A stretch of DNA of 64,000 nucleotides from Halodurantibacterium daqingensis. Its GTDB lineage: Bacteria; Pseudomonadota; Alphaproteobacteria; Rhodobacterales; Rhodobacteraceae. Below the pieces are notes generated by a model. It was not told the origin of the DNA, did no database searches, and was given only the letters and a program-made list of their open reading frames with translations. This document shows, piece after piece, positions 44,541-53,125 of this stretch. Position numbers and translations under genes: made by a program. Within the stretch, counting starts at the first letter, position 1; every line of letters starts with the position of its first letter. The stretch is from positions 186,001 to 250,000 of the forward strand of contig NZ_JBHTFQ010000003.1 in NCBI RefSeq assembly GCF_042666235.1, given 5' to 3'.

Positions 44541-44956
44541 TGCAGACCCGTTTCGCGATTCCGACGCAGGGACCGGGCTGTTATGACATCACCGACACCG
44601 TTGCGCGCTGGCTGCGGGACAACGGGGAAGGGCTGCAGCTTCTGACGCTGTTCATCCGGCACACATCGGCCTCGCTTCTGATCCAGGAAAACGCCGATCC
44701 CGATGTGCAGGTCGATCTGATGGCCTGGCTGGACCGGATCGCGCCGCAGGCCGATGATCCGCGCATGCACTATCTCACCCATCGTGCCGAGGGTCCGGAT
44801 GACATGCCGGCGCATCTCAAGGCGGCGGTGCTGCCGGTTTCGTTGCAGATCCCGGTGGCCGAGGGCAGGATGCTGCTGGGCACCTGGCAAGGCATCTATG
44901 TGGTGGAACATCGCCGCGCCCCCCATCGGCGCGAGATTGTCGCCCACCTGGCCTGA
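44540..44956 (+). CDS. YjbQ/UPF0047 family protein
   Basis: A 138-residue protein of the secondary thiamine-phosphate synthase (YjbQ) family. Its signature LFIRHTSASLLIQENADPDV is exact, followed by RMHYLTHRAEGPDDMPAHLK and a C-terminal LGTWQGIYVVEHRRAPHRR. The conserved histidines are proposed to bind a metal; weak thiamine-phosphate synthase activity has been shown for some homologues, but the true role is unclear. Its start overlaps the rmuC stop. It is separated by 97 nt from nrdR, which probably has its own promoter. Confidence 0.9.
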   Translation: MQTRFAIPTQGPGCYDITDTVARWLRDNGEGLQLLTLFIRHTSASLLIQENADPDVQVDLMAWLDRIAPQADDPRMHYLTHRAEGPDDMPAHLKAAVLPVSLQIPVAEGRMLLGTWQGIYVVEHRRAPHRREIVAHLA

Positions 44957-45053
44957 TCCCCATATCTTGATCGGCAAATCGCCTCTACCCAAGCCATTGC
45001 GGCTCGCCTATAGTCGCTGTGGATAACTGCCACGATGCACCGAGGTTGAGGCC

Positions 45054-45521
45054 ATGCGCTGCCCGTTCTGCGGAAACATAGACACCCAGGTCAAGGATTC
45101 GCGCCCGGCCGAGGATCATGTGGCCATTCGCCGCCGCCGCTTCTGCCCGGCCTGTGGGGGGCGCTTCACCACATATGAACGGGTGCAGTTGCGCGACCTC
45201 GTGGTCGTCAAGTCCAGCGGCAAGCGCGAGGATTTCGATCGTGGCAAGCTGGAACGGTCGATCCGCATCGCGCTGCAGAAACGGCCGATCGAGCCGGAGC
45301 GCATCGATCAGATGATCTCGGGCATCGTGCGGCGCCTGGAAAGCCTTGGCGATACCGACGTGCCGTCCAAGACCATAGGCGAGATCGTGATGGAGACGCT
45401 GGCCCGGCTTGATACCGTCGCCTATGTGCGCTTTGCGAGCGTTTACAAGAACTTCCAGGCCGCAGGTGACTTTGACCGTTTCGTGTCGGAACTGCGCCCC
45501 AATCCGCCCGCCGACGAGTGA
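45054..45521 (+). CDS. nrdR: Transcriptional repressor NrdR
   Basis: Zinc-ribbon/ATP-cone regulator that represses ribonucleotide reductase genes according to nucleotide levels; 155 residues. The zinc cysteines are C3, C6, C31 and C34 in RCPFCG and FCPACGGRFTTYERV. The ATP-cone spans about 49-139 with VKSSGKREDFDRGKLERSI and TVAYVRFASVYKNF. ribD overlaps its end (GTGA), a widespread nrdR-ribD linkage that ties nucleotide control to flavin synthesis. No nrd gene is in the window, so targets are elsewhere. No clear NrdR box was found in the 97-nt upstream region. Confidence 0.97.
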   Translation: MRCPFCGNIDTQVKDSRPAEDHVAIRRRRFCPACGGRFTTYERVQLRDLVVVKSSGKREDFDRGKLERSIRIALQKRPIEPERIDQMISGIVRRLESLGDTDVPSKTIGEIVMETLARLDTVAYVRFASVYKNFQAAGDFDRFVSELRPNPPADE

Positions 45522-46621
45522 CGGCCGAGGCGGATCGTCGCTTCATGCGGCTTGCGCTGACGCTGGGCGCGCGCGGCATGGGCAATGTCTGGCCCAATCC
45601 GGCCGTGGGCTGTGTGATCGTGCGTGAGGGCCGTATCGTCGGACGGGGCTGGACGCAGCCGGGCGGCCGCCCCCATGCCGAGGTCATCGCCCTGGCTGCT
45701 GCCGGCGCCGCGGCGCGGGGCGCAACAGCCTATGTGAGCCTTGAACCCTGCGCCCACCATGGCCGCACGCCGCCCTGCTGCGACGCGCTGGCTGCGGCCG
45801 GCGTCGCGCGTGTTGTGACCGCGCTTGAGGATCCCGATCCCAGAGTCGCGGGGCGCGGGCACGACATGCTGCGTCGCTGCGGTATCGCGATCACCACCGG
45901 CGTCGAGGCGGAAGCCGCGCGGCGGGATCATTGCGGGTTTCTGTCGCGCGTGCAGCGCGGCCGTCCGATGGTAACGTTGAAGCTGGCCAGCAGTTTTGAC
46001 GGCCGCATCGCCACCGCCAGCGGGGAAAGCCAGTGGATCACTGGCGCGCCGGCGCGCCGGCTGGTTCATGCCCAGCGTGCCCGGCACGATGCCGTGCTGG
46101 TGGGCGGCGGCACTGCGCGCGCGGATGATCCGATGCTGACCGTCCGTGGCCTTGGCGCCCGGCATCAGCCGCTGCGGCTGGTGGCGAGCCGGCACCTTGC
46201 GCTGCCCGTTGACGGCGCGCTTGCGCGTTCGGCCGGAGATGTGCCGCTTTGGCTGCTGCATGAAGGCGGCAGTGTGCCCGCAGCGCTATGCGAGCGCTGG
46301 CAGGATCTGGGCGCGCGGCTGGTGCCGGTGCCGCTGGGTCCGGGGCGGCAGCTCGATCCGAAAGGCATGCTCGAGGTGTTGGGCGCCGAGGGGCTGACGC
46401 GGGTGTTCTGCGAAGGGGGCGGGCAGTTGGCGGCCTCGCTTCTGGCGCAGGGGCTGGTGGATGAGCTGGTCGGCTTTACCGCGGGCCTCGCCCTGGGGGC
46501 CGAGGGACAGCCGTCCATCGGCGCGCTTGGCATCGGCGCGCTGGCCGAGGCGCCGCGCTTTCGTCTGGCCGAGGCACAGGCCGTCGGCCCGGACATCATG
46601 CATCGCTGGGTGGCGCTTTAA
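45518..46621 (+). CDS. ribD: Riboflavin biosynthesis protein RibD
   Basis: Bifunctional deaminase/reductase for steps two and three of riboflavin synthesis, 367 residues. The N-terminal deaminase has HAE at 53-55 and the zinc cysteines in SLEPCAHHGRTPPCCDA (C78, C87). The C-terminal reductase begins with MVTLKLASSFDGRIATASG and includes ARHDAVLVGGGTARADDP and FCEGGGQLAASLL. It starts with GTG at 45518, overlapping the nrdR stop. Its TAA stop overlaps that of the converging kpsC in TTAA (46618-46621). The other rib genes restart at 51.4 kb, beyond the capsule genes. Confidence 0.96.
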   Translation: MTAEADRRFMRLALTLGARGMGNVWPNPAVGCVIVREGRIVGRGWTQPGGRPHAEVIALAAAGAAARGATAYVSLEPCAHHGRTPPCCDALAAAGVARVVTALEDPDPRVAGRGHDMLRRCGIAITTGVEAEAARRDHCGFLSRVQRGRPMVTLKLASSFDGRIATASGESQWITGAPARRLVHAQRARHDAVLVGGGTARADDPMLTVRGLGARHQPLRLVASRHLALPVDGALARSAGDVPLWLLHEGGSVPAALCERWQDLGARLVPVPLGPGRQLDPKGMLEVLGAEGLTRVFCEGGGQLAASLLAQGLVDELVGFTAGLALGAEGQPSIGALGIGALAEAPRFRLAEAQAVGPDIMHRWVAL

Positions 46622-48642
46622 CGCCAGAGATGGGCATAGCTCGCAGCCAGCCCCTGCAGTTTCGACAGGATCCGCAGCCCGCCTCCGGGCCGGGCGATGG
46701 TGCCGGTGGCAAGCCGTTCGGCCAGAACCTCGGGCGGGCAAGGCAAGCCCGTCACCGGGTCGAAGCAGCGCGGATAGGCAATCAGCGTCGCATGCGCCAA
46801 GGCGTCCAGACTGGGGCGGGCGGTGCGGCGTGCGGGCACCGGTCCAAGATCCCGGGTCAGCCCCCAACCGGCATAGAAAGGTGCGCCGAGGCAGGTGACC
46901 GGCTTCCCGCGCAACAGGGCCTCGAACCCGAGGGTGGAGGTGATGGTCCAGATCTCGGCAACCGCGTCGATCAGCGCAATCGGGTCGGCATTGGGCAGAA
47001 CCGCATCCGCATGGAGCAACGCCTCGTGCAGCGGAACCGCACCCGGCCGCAACCCGGCCTCGACATCGGGATGAGGCTTGTAGAGGATCACGGCGCCCGG
47101 GTTCGCACGCCGCACCCGTTCCAACAGCGCGAGATTTCCCCGAACCTCGCCGCCGCCCCGGAGGATCGACGCATCATCCTCGACCTGCCCGGGCACAAGG
47201 ATCCGATAGCCCTCGGGCAGGGGGGGCAAGGCCGCGCCGGCAAGATTGTATTTCGACAGTCTGGCCGCCACGATCGCGGCAACCAGCGCCTTTGCACGTG
47301 CCTCCCCGCCCGGAGGCGGGGGCGCTGCAATCAGCCGCTCCAACCGGCTTTCGCGGCTGGGATCATAATAGATACCGAGATCGTCAGTCACCAGCGACAA
47401 CGCCGGAACCAACGCCGCACCCAACCCGCGAGAGCGGAGAAAGCCGTCCTCGACCCGCCGGATCGTCACCGGTGCGGCAAACGCTTCGGGCTCGCGCCCC
47501 GCCCAGACAAGAAGATCCCGGCCTGTCTGGACGGCCCGGGCCACGGCGCGGGCGGGATCGTTTTCGAACAGCAGCCGCTTTTCCTGCCCGAAGGCCCGCT
47601 GCAAACCGGCGCGTTTCCAGAGCCGCATGCCCAGCGCCACATGCCCGCGCCGGTCTTCACGGAAGGCGCGGACCTCGGCCTCCAGCTGGTTCAGCGCGTC
47701 CTCAAAGCTGCACAGCCGGTCGCGGCAGGGATCATACCAGCGCGGATAAAGGATCATCGCCGCAGCAAAAAGCTGGGCGGGTGCAAGGTTCCGGCTGCGG
47801 CGGGGCAGGGGCTGGCGATCGTCGCTCAGCCCCCAGCCGGCGTAGAACGGCTGGCCAAAGACGCAAGGCCGGTGCCCGGCGAGGATCGCCTCGAAGCCCA
47901 GTTGCGAGCTGACGGTATAGACGGCGCGCGCGCCCGCAAGCAGCCGCCAGGGAGATACCGGTGAGTCAAGCAGAACCCCGTCCGAGGGCTGAAAATGGCC
48001 CGCTCGATACCCGTCGATCGTTTCCGGATGGGTCTTGATCACGATGCGTGCCCCGGGATGCTCCGCCCGTGCCGCGTCCAGCATCCGGGTGAAGCTGTCC
48101 GCGTCGGCCCCGCCAAGGCGGATCGAGGCGTCACCCCGCACCTGATCGACGATAAGCACATAATCCGACTCAGGCGGGTCCAGTGCTGGATCGTGAGTGT
48201 TGTATTTCGACAGATCGGCATCCCTGATCCGCGCAATGCCGCGATCGGCCCGGGCAAGAAGATCCGGATCATCCAGCGGGGCATGCGCGAGGAGATGTTC
48301 GAGGTCGCTGGGTTGGCGCGCGTCATAATAGGCACCGCGGCTGTCGATCAGCAGCCCCAGTGGTGGATCTCCGGCCCGGCCCGGCCGGACCGAGCGCAGG
48401 AACGCATCCTCAATCCGCAGAAGGCCGGCGCCGCTGCGCCGGGCCGCGGCTTCCCCCCGCCACGACCGGGGGCCATTGCCCCAGACGGCGACAAGATCGC
48501 GAGATCCCGGAAGGCCGCAGCGGGGTCGGAGACCCGCCAATGTCATGATTCTGCGGATCCTGCCTGGCCGAAGCAGACCGCCAGTAAAGGCGAAAACGCG
48601 CCGAGAGCTGGCCCCGGCGCGGTCTGAAAGCGCGTCAACCAC
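46618..48642 (-). CDS. kpsC: Capsule polysaccharide protein KpsC (dual beta-Kdo transferase)
   Basis: A 674-residue cytoplasmic protein, the same size as E. coli KpsC. The two halves are clearly duplicated: ASIRLGG/ASILRGG, IVIKTHPETIDG/ILYKPHPDVEAG, VSSQLGFEAILAG/ITSTLGFEALLRG and PFYAGWGLSDD/PFYAGWGLTRD recur in the same order in each half. KpsC uses the two domains to build the poly-beta-Kdo linker on lysophosphatidylglycerol for ABC-dependent capsule export. The start is GTG at 48642, 1 nt after the stop of the upstream gene, so it is co-transcribed with the Wza/KpsD-like gene. kpsF and kpsU, which make CMP-Kdo, are not nearby. Confidence 0.9.
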   Translation of the reverse strand: MVDALSDRAGASSRRVFAFTGGLLRPGRIRRIMTLAGLRPRCGLPGSRDLVAVWGNGPRSWRGEAAARRSGAGLLRIEDAFLRSVRPGRAGDPPLGLLIDSRGAYYDARQPSDLEHLLAHAPLDDPDLLARADRGIARIRDADLSKYNTHDPALDPPESDYVLIVDQVRGDASIRLGGADADSFTRMLDAARAEHPGARIVIKTHPETIDGYRAGHFQPSDGVLLDSPVSPWRLLAGARAVYTVSSQLGFEAILAGHRPCVFGQPFYAGWGLSDDRQPLPRRSRNLAPAQLFAAAMILYPRWYDPCRDRLCSFEDALNQLEAEVRAFREDRRGHVALGMRLWKRAGLQRAFGQEKRLLFENDPARAVARAVQTGRDLLVWAGREPEAFAAPVTIRRVEDGFLRSRGLGAALVPALSLVTDDLGIYYDPSRESRLERLIAAPPPPGGEARAKALVAAIVAARLSKYNLAGAALPPLPEGYRILVPGQVEDDASILRGGGEVRGNLALLERVRRANPGAVILYKPHPDVEAGLRPGAVPLHEALLHADAVLPNADPIALIDAVAEIWTITSTLGFEALLRGKPVTCLGAPFYAGWGLTRDLGPVPARRTARPSLDALAHATLIAYPRCFDPVTGLPCPPEVLAERLATGTIARPGGGLRILSKLQGLAASYAHLWR

Positions 48643-48643
48643 C

Positions 48644-49774
48644 TCAGTTCAGGGTGTTGTTGACCGTGTTGGCGGTGCTGAGCGGCCCGGTCAGCGCCGA
48701 AAGCGTCTTTTGCCACTGAACATAGGGCGCTTGCGTCACATAGACTGTATCGCGGTCACGGATCAGGAATTCGCGTGCGAAGAACATGCCATTGGGTTGC
48801 GTAAGGTCAAGGACATAGACCATCCGCTGATCGCCGACCAGATCGCTGCGCCCCAGCACGGCGTTGGCGATTTCGGCGCGCTCGTTTCGCATCACGAAAA
48901 TGCCCTTCGGGTCGGCGAGATTCGTGTTCAGCCCGCCTGCCTGCGCGATGGCATCCAGGGCCGTGACTTCCGGCTTGCCGAAGGGTACGCGCGCCTGACC
49001 TCCGGTTGCGCCAAGGGCCACGAAGGTGCGTTCGTCCTGCTTGACGACAATCCGGTCTCCGTCGCGTAGGGGAATATCCAGCGAGGGATCGGTGTAGAGA
49101 TCGTTCAGCCAGGCCGTGCCCTCGGTCGCGCCGCGGATGACGGTGACAAGGGCGGTTTCGGGCTCGGTCGATATGCCGCCGGCGCGCGCGAGCATACCTG
49201 CAAGCGTCCGCGTCGGCCGTTCGATCGGATAGACACCTTGCCCGCCCACGTCGCCCATGATCGCCACCGCCGCGCCGTCGCCGGCGATCCGGCGCACCTG
49301 AACCTGCGGATCCGGGGTCTGGGTTTCAAGCTGGGCGGTGATTAGCTGGCGCAGCGCTTCGGGCGTGTTGCCGGCCGCGCGGATCCGCCCCGCATAGGGC
49401 ACGAAGATGAAACCCTGGCCATCCACCTGCACGGTTTCAAGCACAGCCATGTTCTGCCCCGTGCCGGCCAGCAGCCCGTCGTTGACGTTTTCATAGATGG
49501 TCAGGCCCAAGGTGTCGCCGGCATTGATCGTGTCGGGGCCAAGAAGGCCGATGTTGCGGAAGGCGGCGGGGAAGGTCAGCTTGGGTTCAACGCTGGTCGT
49601 CCGCGCGATCCGATCATCCACGGCGACGATGAAGGGCGCGCCCACGGTCTGTTCGGCCCCGGCCAGGATCTCGGATCGGGTCGGGCCGGACCGAGGAAGC
49701 GCGCACCCCGCGACGATCGCGGTGGTGGCGAGAAGCGCAACAAGCTTGACCCCGCGTGATGCCGACTGTTTCAC
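48644..49774 (-). CDS. Polysaccharide export lipoprotein (Wza/KpsD-like)
   Basis: Outer-membrane polysaccharide export protein of 376 residues. I chose GTG at 49774, which has AAGGAG 8 nt upstream; the signal runs to a lipobox VAGCALPRSG. The Poly_export domain begins at INAGDTLGLTIYENVNDG and contains VQVDGQGFIFVPYAGRIRAA, followed by SLBB-type repeats with VMGDV-like GDVGGQGVYPIERPTRTLAG and DGDRIVVKQDERTFVALGA. It forms the exit channel for capsule or exopolysaccharide. Flanked by kpsC (1-nt gap) and kpsS (88-nt gap) on the same strand. Whether it is closer to KpsD or Wza cannot be said from motifs. Confidence 0.88.
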   Translation of the reverse strand: MKQSASRGVKLVALLATTAIVAGCALPRSGPTRSEILAGAEQTVGAPFIVAVDDRIARTTSVEPKLTFPAAFRNIGLLGPDTINAGDTLGLTIYENVNDGLLAGTGQNMAVLETVQVDGQGFIFVPYAGRIRAAGNTPEALRQLITAQLETQTPDPQVQVRRIAGDGAAVAIMGDVGGQGVYPIERPTRTLAGMLARAGGISTEPETALVTVIRGATEGTAWLNDLYTDPSLDIPLRDGDRIVVKQDERTFVALGATGGQARVPFGKPEVTALDAIAQAGGLNTNLADPKGIFVMRNERAEIANAVLGRSDLVGDQRMVYVLDLTQPNGMFFAREFLIRDRDTVYVTQAPYVQWQKTLSALTGPLSTANTVNNTLN

Positions 49775-49862
49775 TGCCACGGCTCCTTGACTGTCTCTTC
49801 TTGTTCTGGTTGCGGAATGGGTAGCCGAGCCCGAGCCAAAATGCCAGCACACATTCACGGTC

Positions 49863-51182
49863 TTATTTCACGAGCCGGAGTTGTTGCCGTGGGGTCGCAT
49901 TTCCCGAGCGCAGCGCATCATAGGGATCTTCGGCAGCCAGCATCATGTCGACGACCTGCCGAAGCAGGCTCCGCCGCCCCCCGGCCGAATAGAATCCGCC
50001 GGCCACCTGCGAGGTCTCCAGAAGGTAGTGGCGGTAATCGCGGTAGGCGCGGCTGTCGGGCCGCGTCGGCTGTGCGAAGAACTCGGCCAGTGGCTGGGTC
50101 GAGACGAATTCCGGTTTCGCATAGACGGCGCTGCCGAAGACCTTGAGCGGGAGGCCACGCCACAGCACCTGCTGCGCGGCGGTGGAGTTCACGGTAACGG
50201 CGCTGCGTGCATGGTTGAGCAGCACCGCAAGCTTGCCGCCGCGCACGAAATGCACGCGATCCTCGATCCCGCGCGCGCGGGCGAGTCGGGCAATCTCCCG
50301 CGACAGCGGCACGCGCCCGTCCTCAAGCGGGTGGGCTTTGAAGACAAGATGGTGATGCTGTGGTGCGCCCTTGGCAAACCCGTCGATGCAAAGCTCCAGA
50401 AACTCGGTCATCGTGCTGAAGGGGCTGTGCATCTGGAAGCTGCTGTCATGTTCCAGTTGCAGCAGCGCCAGATGATACGGAAAGCCACCATGGCGGATGC
50501 GCCGGGTGGCCACAAAGCGTTCGGTCGCGTGCAGCGGTATCGCGACCAGCCGGCGCAGATAAAGCCGGAATTCCTTGTGGATCGGAATGGCGCGGTGGGG
50601 GCGGAAGTTGCGGAAGCGCCGACCCCGCGTCATGACGAAGAAATGATAAAGCGCACCATAGAAGACGTGGTGACGCATGTCGCCCCAGCGGGCCGGGGCG
50701 TCGGGCAGATCCATGTCAAGCTGTGCGAGCGCCGCCTGCATTTCGGGCAGGCCCATGTCCATCAGCCGGGAATTGCCGTTCGACCCGCCGCGTTCATAGG
50801 TCACCCAGTAGGGCCGCAGGTAGCCTTCCTCGAACACGTGAATGCCCAGGCCCAGGTCGCGGGCAACGGCGACCGCATTGGCATGAATCGCGCGGGTGTC
50901 GCCGTAAAGAACGATGTCGGTGACGCATTTGTCCCGCACGATTTCGCGGAAGGTTTCGGGCCAGTCCTCCTGCGGGGCGGTGAAGGGAATGAAGCTGTCC
51001 CGATCGGGCCAGAAGGCGCTGTCGCCGCTGTTGAAGCCTACCCGCCAGACATTGGCGCCGGCGCGGCGTATCATCCGGCCCAGTTCGTGAAAGAACGGCC
51101 CATGCGGGCCCTGCAGAAAGAGGAAGACGCGCCCAGAACCTTTCACGGGCCCTGGCCCGCGGCCATCATTTCCTTCACGCAT
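49863..51182 (-). CDS. kpsS: Capsule polysaccharide protein KpsS
   Basis: A 439-residue glycosyltransferase-like protein that starts the Kdo linker of ABC-exported capsules. It has RVFLFLQGPHGPFFHELGRM at its N-terminus, GIHVFEEGYLRPYWVTYERG in the middle, and FKAHPLEDGR plus TVNSTAAQQVLWRGLPLKVF in the C-terminal part, the pattern shared by KpsS/LipB proteins (PF05159). ATG at 51182 is used; a GTG at 51209 would add nine residues. It is the first gene of a three-gene unit kpsS-wza-like-kpsC and diverges from ribE. kpsM/kpsT/kpsE are absent from the window. Confidence 0.88.
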   Translation of the reverse strand: MREGNDGRGPGPVKGSGRVFLFLQGPHGPFFHELGRMIRRAGANVWRVGFNSGDSAFWPDRDSFIPFTAPQEDWPETFREIVRDKCVTDIVLYGDTRAIHANAVAVARDLGLGIHVFEEGYLRPYWVTYERGGSNGNSRLMDMGLPEMQAALAQLDMDLPDAPARWGDMRHHVFYGALYHFFVMTRGRRFRNFRPHRAIPIHKEFRLYLRRLVAIPLHATERFVATRRIRHGGFPYHLALLQLEHDSSFQMHSPFSTMTEFLELCIDGFAKGAPQHHHLVFKAHPLEDGRVPLSREIARLARARGIEDRVHFVRGGKLAVLLNHARSAVTVNSTAAQQVLWRGLPLKVFGSAVYAKPEFVSTQPLAEFFAQPTRPDSRAYRDYRHYLLETSQVAGGFYSAGGRRSLLRQVVDMMLAAEDPYDALRSGNATPRQQLRLVK

Positions 51183-51275
51183 GCTGCACCCCGACTTCCA
51201 AAACGGCACTCATTACGCTGACCTTCTTGCCTCAAAGTGCGGATAAAGTCACTCTCTGGGAGGCCCGGATGGTAA

Positions 51276-51294
51276 CTGCCTGCCGATCAGGCAG
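51276..51294. promoter_or_regulatory. Perfect inverted repeat between kpsS and ribE
   Basis: CTGCCTG (51276-51282) and CAGGCAG (51288-51294) form a 7-bp perfect inverted repeat with a 5-nt CCGAT spacer in the 227-nt divergent region. A homodimeric regulator site is possible; the CTG...CAG edges recall LuxR-type boxes. As RNA it would be a hairpin without a U tract. Target direction unknown. Confidence 0.4.
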
Positions 51295-51409
51295 AAATAT
51301 GCCTGCCTTTCATCGATTTGTCGAGGATCTGCATGGAAACAAGGCGGTGCACGGCCGGGCTTGCGGATGCCGGGTGCGCAAGTTAACTGGAAGGCGAAAG
51401 GATGCTGCA

Positions 51410-52030
51410 ATGTTCACAGGGATAATCACTGACGTCGGTCGCGTGCTGCATCTTGCCCAGGAGGGTGATCTGCGGGCGCGGATCGCGACGTCCTATGCGA
51501 TTGAATCCATCGACATCGGTGCCTCGATCGCCTGTGACGGCGTGTGCCTGACGGTTGTTGCCACCGGCACCGAGGGCGGGCAGGGCTGGTTCGACGTTCA
51601 GATCTCGGCCGAAACCGTCGCCCGCACCAATCTTCACCTGCAGCAGCGCAGCGACTGGCGCGTGGGTAAGCGCATCAATCTGGAGCGGGCGCTGCGGGTG
51701 GGGGACGAGCTTGGTGGGCACATCGTTTCGGGCCATGTCGATGGGGTGGCTGAACTGATCGCAGCCGAGGACGAAGGCGATAGCACGCGCATGACCTTCC
51801 GGGTTCCGCCGGATCTGGCGCCCTTCATCGCCTCGAAAGGCTCGGTTGCGCTGAACGGCACCTCGCTGACGGTGAACGAGGTCACGCGCGACACGTTCGG
51901 GATCAATGTCATCCCCCATACCAAGGCGGTCACAACCTGGGGCGACGCCCGTGTGGGTGATCGCTTCAATCTTGAGATAGACACGCTGGCGCGCTATGTC
52001 GCCCGCTTGCGCGAATGGGGACGGGAATGA
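51410..52030 (+). CDS. ribE: Riboflavin synthase alpha subunit
   Basis: Dismutates two 6,7-dimethyl-8-ribityllumazine molecules to riboflavin; 206 residues with ATG at 51410 and AAAGGA 9 nt upstream. The two lumazine-binding repeats begin MFTGIITDVGRV and GGHIVSGHVDGVAE; conserved DGVCLTVV in the first and NGTSLTVNEV in the second repeat are visible. The long upstream frame to 51227 is noncoding leader. No FMN riboswitch was recognised in that leader. ribB overlaps its stop (ATGA), so ribE-ribB-ribH-nusB is one operon. Confidence 0.97.
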   Translation: MFTGIITDVGRVLHLAQEGDLRARIATSYAIESIDIGASIACDGVCLTVVATGTEGGQGWFDVQISAETVARTNLHLQQRSDWRVGKRINLERALRVGDELGGHIVSGHVDGVAELIAAEDEGDSTRMTFRVPPDLAPFIASKGSVALNGTSLTVNEVTRDTFGINVIPHTKAVTTWGDARVGDRFNLEIDTLARYVARLREWGRE

Positions 52031-53121
52031 ACGACTATCACGACGCGATCTCTTCGATCGAAGAGATTATCGACGATGCGCGCAACGGCCGCATGTTCAT
52101 TCTCGTGGATCATGAAGATCGTGAAAACGAAGGCGATCTGGTGATCCCGGCGCAGATGGCCACGCCCGAGGCGATCAATTTCATGGCCACCCATGGGCGC
52201 GGGCTGATCTGCCTGTCGTTGCCAGGCAGCCGTATTGATGCGCTGGGGCTGCCGCTGATGGCGTCGCAGAATTCGTCGCGCCACGAAACGGCCTTTACCG
52301 TGTCGATCGAGGCGCGCGAAGGCGTCACCACCGGGATTTCCGCCCATGACCGCGCCCGCACCGTGGCCGTGGCCATCGACGCCTCGAAGGGTGCGGCCGA
52401 TATTGCGACCCCCGGCCATATCTTTCCCTTGCGTGCCCGTGACGGCGGCGTTCTGGTGCGGGCCGGTCATACCGAGGCCGCCGTCGATATCTCCCGCCTT
52501 GCCGGGCTGAACCCTGCTGGCGTGATCTGCGAGATCATGAATGACGACGGCACCATGGCACGCCTGCCTGATCTTGTGGCCTTTGCCCAGCGTCACAACC
52601 TGCGGATCGGCACGATCTCGGACCTGATCGCCTATCGCAGGCGGCATGACAATCTGGTGCATGAAAGCGCCGTGCGGCCGGTCCGCTCGGTTCACGGCGG
52701 CGACTGGCTGATGCGGATCTTTACCGATGAGACGCAGGGCGCCGAACATATCGTCCTGACCAAGGGCGACATCACTTCGCCCGAACCGGTTCTGGTGCGG
52801 ATGCACGCGCTCAACCCGCTTGAGGATGTCCTGGGGCTGGGACTTGGGCAGGAGCTGAACGAGGTGCAGGGCGCGATGCGCCTGATCGCGGAGGAGGGGC
52901 GCGGCGTGGTCGTGCTGCTGCGTGACACGACGATGAAGCTTGTGGTGGATGGTGCGGCCTCGCCACAGACGCTGCGGCAATACGGGCTGGGCGCGCAGAT
53001 CCTTGCGGCGCTTGGGCTTCACCGTCTGACGCTTGTGACCAATTCACCCACACCCAGGATTGTCGGGCTTGAGGCTTATGGCCTGTCCATCGAGGGCACA
53101 CGCCCCATAACGAAAGGCTGA
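52027..53121 (+). CDS. ribB: 3,4-dihydroxy-2-butanone-4-phosphate synthase with degenerate RibA-like domain
   Basis: A 364-residue protein. The N-terminal DHBP synthase domain is intact: ILVDHEDRENEGDLVIPAQ, ATHGRGLICLSL, RAGHTEAAVDISRLAGLNPA. The C-terminal half aligns in shape with GTP cyclohydrolase II (AEHIVLTKGDI, PVLVRMHALNPLEDVLGL), but the three zinc cysteines and the GEGR-type catalytic motif are missing; no cysteine occurs in that half. So it should make only DHBP. GTP cyclohydrolase II must come from another gene outside the window. It overlaps ribE by 4 nt and is followed by ribH after 4 nt. Confidence 0.95.
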   Translation: MNDYHDAISSIEEIIDDARNGRMFILVDHEDRENEGDLVIPAQMATPEAINFMATHGRGLICLSLPGSRIDALGLPLMASQNSSRHETAFTVSIEAREGVTTGISAHDRARTVAVAIDASKGAADIATPGHIFPLRARDGGVLVRAGHTEAAVDISRLAGLNPAGVICEIMNDDGTMARLPDLVAFAQRHNLRIGTISDLIAYRRRHDNLVHESAVRPVRSVHGGDWLMRIFTDETQGAEHIVLTKGDITSPEPVLVRMHALNPLEDVLGLGLGQELNEVQGAMRLIAEEGRGVVVLLRDTTMKLVVDGAASPQTLRQYGLGAQILAALGLHRLTLVTNSPTPRIVGLEAYGLSIEGTRPITKG

Positions 53122-53125
53122 AGCA

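Noticed and set aside
51230..51409. FMN riboswitch upstream of ribE
   Set aside because: None of the conserved RFN-element segments could be found; only a simple inverted repeat is present.
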